Positions 62,062 to 64,000 of a stretch of DNA of 64,000 bases are shown here, piece by piece. A program made the position numbers and the translations under genes. The stretch covers positions 1,302,001-1,366,000 of the forward strand of contig NC_079884.1 of assembly GCF_029227915.1 (NCBI RefSeq). The letters are read 5' to 3'. The notes below the pieces were generated by a model that made no database searches, was not told the DNA's origin, and saw only the letters and a list, made by a program, of their open reading frames with translations. Origin of the DNA: Hydractinia symbiolongicarpus (lineage: Eukaryota > Cnidaria > Hydrozoa > Anthoathecata > Hydractiniidae). Position 1 is the first letter of the stretch, and each line of letters begins with the position of its first letter.

Positions 62062-62910
62062 GGTGGCAGTAATCCTTTTTTAGCTGTCCAAATAGCTGAA
62101 TTTTTTACTCAGTGTTTTATTTATACCATTTTTTTTTACTATTTCCTAAAAATATAGGCCTTAATACATAATAAAATGATTTTAACTTAACACTAAAATT
62201 GCTGAGTCAGCAGAAATTTTCTATTTAAAAATGTATCATAAACAAGAAAAAAATCGGCTTTTACGAGCTCCAACTTTTTGCAATCTCATTATCTTTCATC
62301 AGCTTCTGTTTTTAAATGATCCTTGGGTTAACCCTGTTAAAACGGTGTGCGAAATTTTTTTGTTCATTCTTATTTTTTTAACAATAGCCTTCTGTTTTTC
62401 TCAATAGAGATTCTTTGTTAGCATACCCTGCTGCATCGAATGCTGTCAAAAGAAAAATATACCAAATAAAAAGATTTCCACACACCGTATCATGGATGCA
62501 GGGTTCACCAACATGTCTGAAAATTTTAAAGTAAAACGAAAATGCTATCGAAAGTTAAAGCTCGTGCAGTGTAGCTTAATGAAAATCGTCTTAAATTTCT
62601 ACATAGTGCACCATTTTTGTTGTTATTAACGTTTCTCTTTAATACTTAGGTCATATCTTTCTGCAAAATTTCACAAGCACATTGAATTAAACTATATTTG
62701 GCAGAACTAATTAATTATTCATGAATTTTATTTTAAAGAGGAATTGTTGTGGTTGAATATTTTTGGCAAAAGATAATAGTATTTTAGCCATAAAATCGTG
62801 ACAATTGTGTTATAACAGAAGAAATATAGATATATAGTCTGAAAATAACCTTTCATAACTAATAATGTAAAAAAAAAAAATTCCGATTTTATAAAAGGGT
62901 TACTGCCACC
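62062..62910. mobile_element. TTAA-flanked non-autonomous TIR element (piggyBac-like)
   Basis: Left end TTAA|GGTGGCAGTAATCC and right end GGGTTACTGCCACC|TTAA are inverted copies with one mismatch. TTAA occurs on both sides (62058-62061 and 62911-62914). An 849-bp element with a TTAA target duplication fits piggyBac-type transposition. The TIR starts GGTGG instead of the usual CC(C/T), so the superfamily is inferred from the duplication only. No coding sequence inside. Confidence 0.72.
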
Positions 62911-62914
62911 TTAA

Positions 62915-64000
62915 GGCCTCTTTTTGGAGTATAGTTGCAACATTGTTGTAACATACAAAAGTTTTGTTTAGATTTTGTAATTCCGAAAAAGTTTTAATAT
63001 GGGGGTTAGGGTCAGTATCCGTTTTCATGTGGGGGTTAGGTTCAGTATCCATTTTGATGATGTGTGAAATGTAGTGGAAGATGAAGGATTGCGATAAAAA
63101 TTATGAAATGGGGGGGTTTAAAATGTAAATGGGGGTCAATTTTTTGGTGTGGGAATCTCAGGCAAGTATTGCCACCATTTTAATTTCTAAATAAGCCTTA
63201 GAATAATTAACAAATCAGAGAATTTAGACTTTACTGAAAATCTTAGCATCTTTTCACTGTTATATGTTCTAAATCTAAACTACATGCAAGCTAAATGTAT
63301 TTAAATTTTAAAGTCAAAAGATGCCTCTAGCGTATACCACCCTAATATCGCTACTTTTCTAGAGTTTTATAAAAATTAAGCAGTTATCCTGCCGAACTGC
63401 ATCATTGTTGTGGATTCATAAAGTTCTATCTTTCAACAATTTAAAATGGTTTTTCTGGCTCTTCTGGCACTCTCGGGCTCCCAAAATTTACTTCTGCTTC
63501 AGGCCGTCCTGTCATCGCCAAGTTAGTCCTTATATTGCCACCCTCTTAAAATACTAAGAATTTAGAATTCAACTTCAGAATTCAAACATACCCTGGTATA
63601 AACATATAACATTCTAATTTGGAGCTCTCAGTTTTTAGTATATCTTGTTTTAAGTGTCTTTTAAAAGTTGAGAGCTTTTTGCCTCCAAAAATTTGACCAT
63701 TTAGTCGATTAATTTTAATATGCATCATAAACTGTGGAAAAACAAAAAGATCTCTGAGATAGAGTTAATTCACATTTGTGCATCTATTTTACGAAAACAA
63801 CAATATATAGATGGTGTGAATCACGTTTTCTTTCTAGTGTAGATATTAGGATGATGATAATAGGGCGGTATATATGTTTCCTCCTGAAAATAAAGTTTGA
63901 AATGGACTGGACTAGTCCACGGCTTACCGGCTGCATTATTTTTCCTGTCAATTTGCGTCTAACTCAAAATAATTTGTTTCTTGAACTTGATCCAAACCTA
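62915..64000. other. Intergenic sequence to the window end
   Basis: Contains a short duplication of ATGGGGGTTAGG-TCAGTATCC near 62999 and 63030. No gene recognised. Confidence 0.4.

Overview
The window is AT-rich, intron-containing animal DNA with no bacterial or viral gene organisation. A beta-type laminin, a LIM-homeodomain factor, a C2H2 zinc-finger protein, a ZDHHC12-type palmitoyltransferase and a C19orf12-like protein are all metazoan families. Low GC, short introns and many small DNA-transposon derivatives would fit a medusozoan cnidarian. That assignment is inference, because no marker in the window fixes the species.

Layout. Positions 1-12400 (+) hold the 3' part of a large laminin gene. 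I can join 21 coding exons with fully consistent intron phases, giving 1599 residues up to the stop, and the 5' end lies outside the window. Positions 12.4-17.0 kb hold repeats, including a TIR element that landed inside one copy of a tandem repeat. Positions 17209-18631 (-) are a three-exon LIM-homeobox gene of the Lhx2/9 (apterous) type. From 18.7 to 55.9 kb I find no convincing host gene. That stretch carries a decayed THAP/DDE transposase, a tRNA-derived SINE candidate, TIR elements, seven or more tandem-repeat arrays (15, 24, 32, 50, 60, 64 and about 128 bp units), fold-back sequences and low-complexity tracts. Positions 55914-58616 (-) are a three-exon gene with ten C2H2 fingers, 59446-60291 (-) a single-coding-exon ZDHHC12 homologue, and 61029-61451 (-) a C19orf12-like gene. 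The window ends with a second truncated copy of the LINE found at its start and a TTAA-flanked TIR element.

Relationships. The genes share no pathway that the sequence shows. Laminin is an extracellular basement-membrane subunit, the LIM-homeodomain and zinc-finger proteins are predicted nuclear regulators, and the last two are small membrane proteins. The three right-hand genes lie head to tail on the minus strand.

The most interesting observation is the laminin architecture. The chain has beta-type features (a domain IV-B/LF-like region, six LE modules matching beta LE8-13 one for one, a beta-like start of the coiled coil and a Cys near the C-terminus). It also contains a domain IV-A (L4) of the kind found in alpha and gamma chains, and it lacks the cysteine-rich beta knob.
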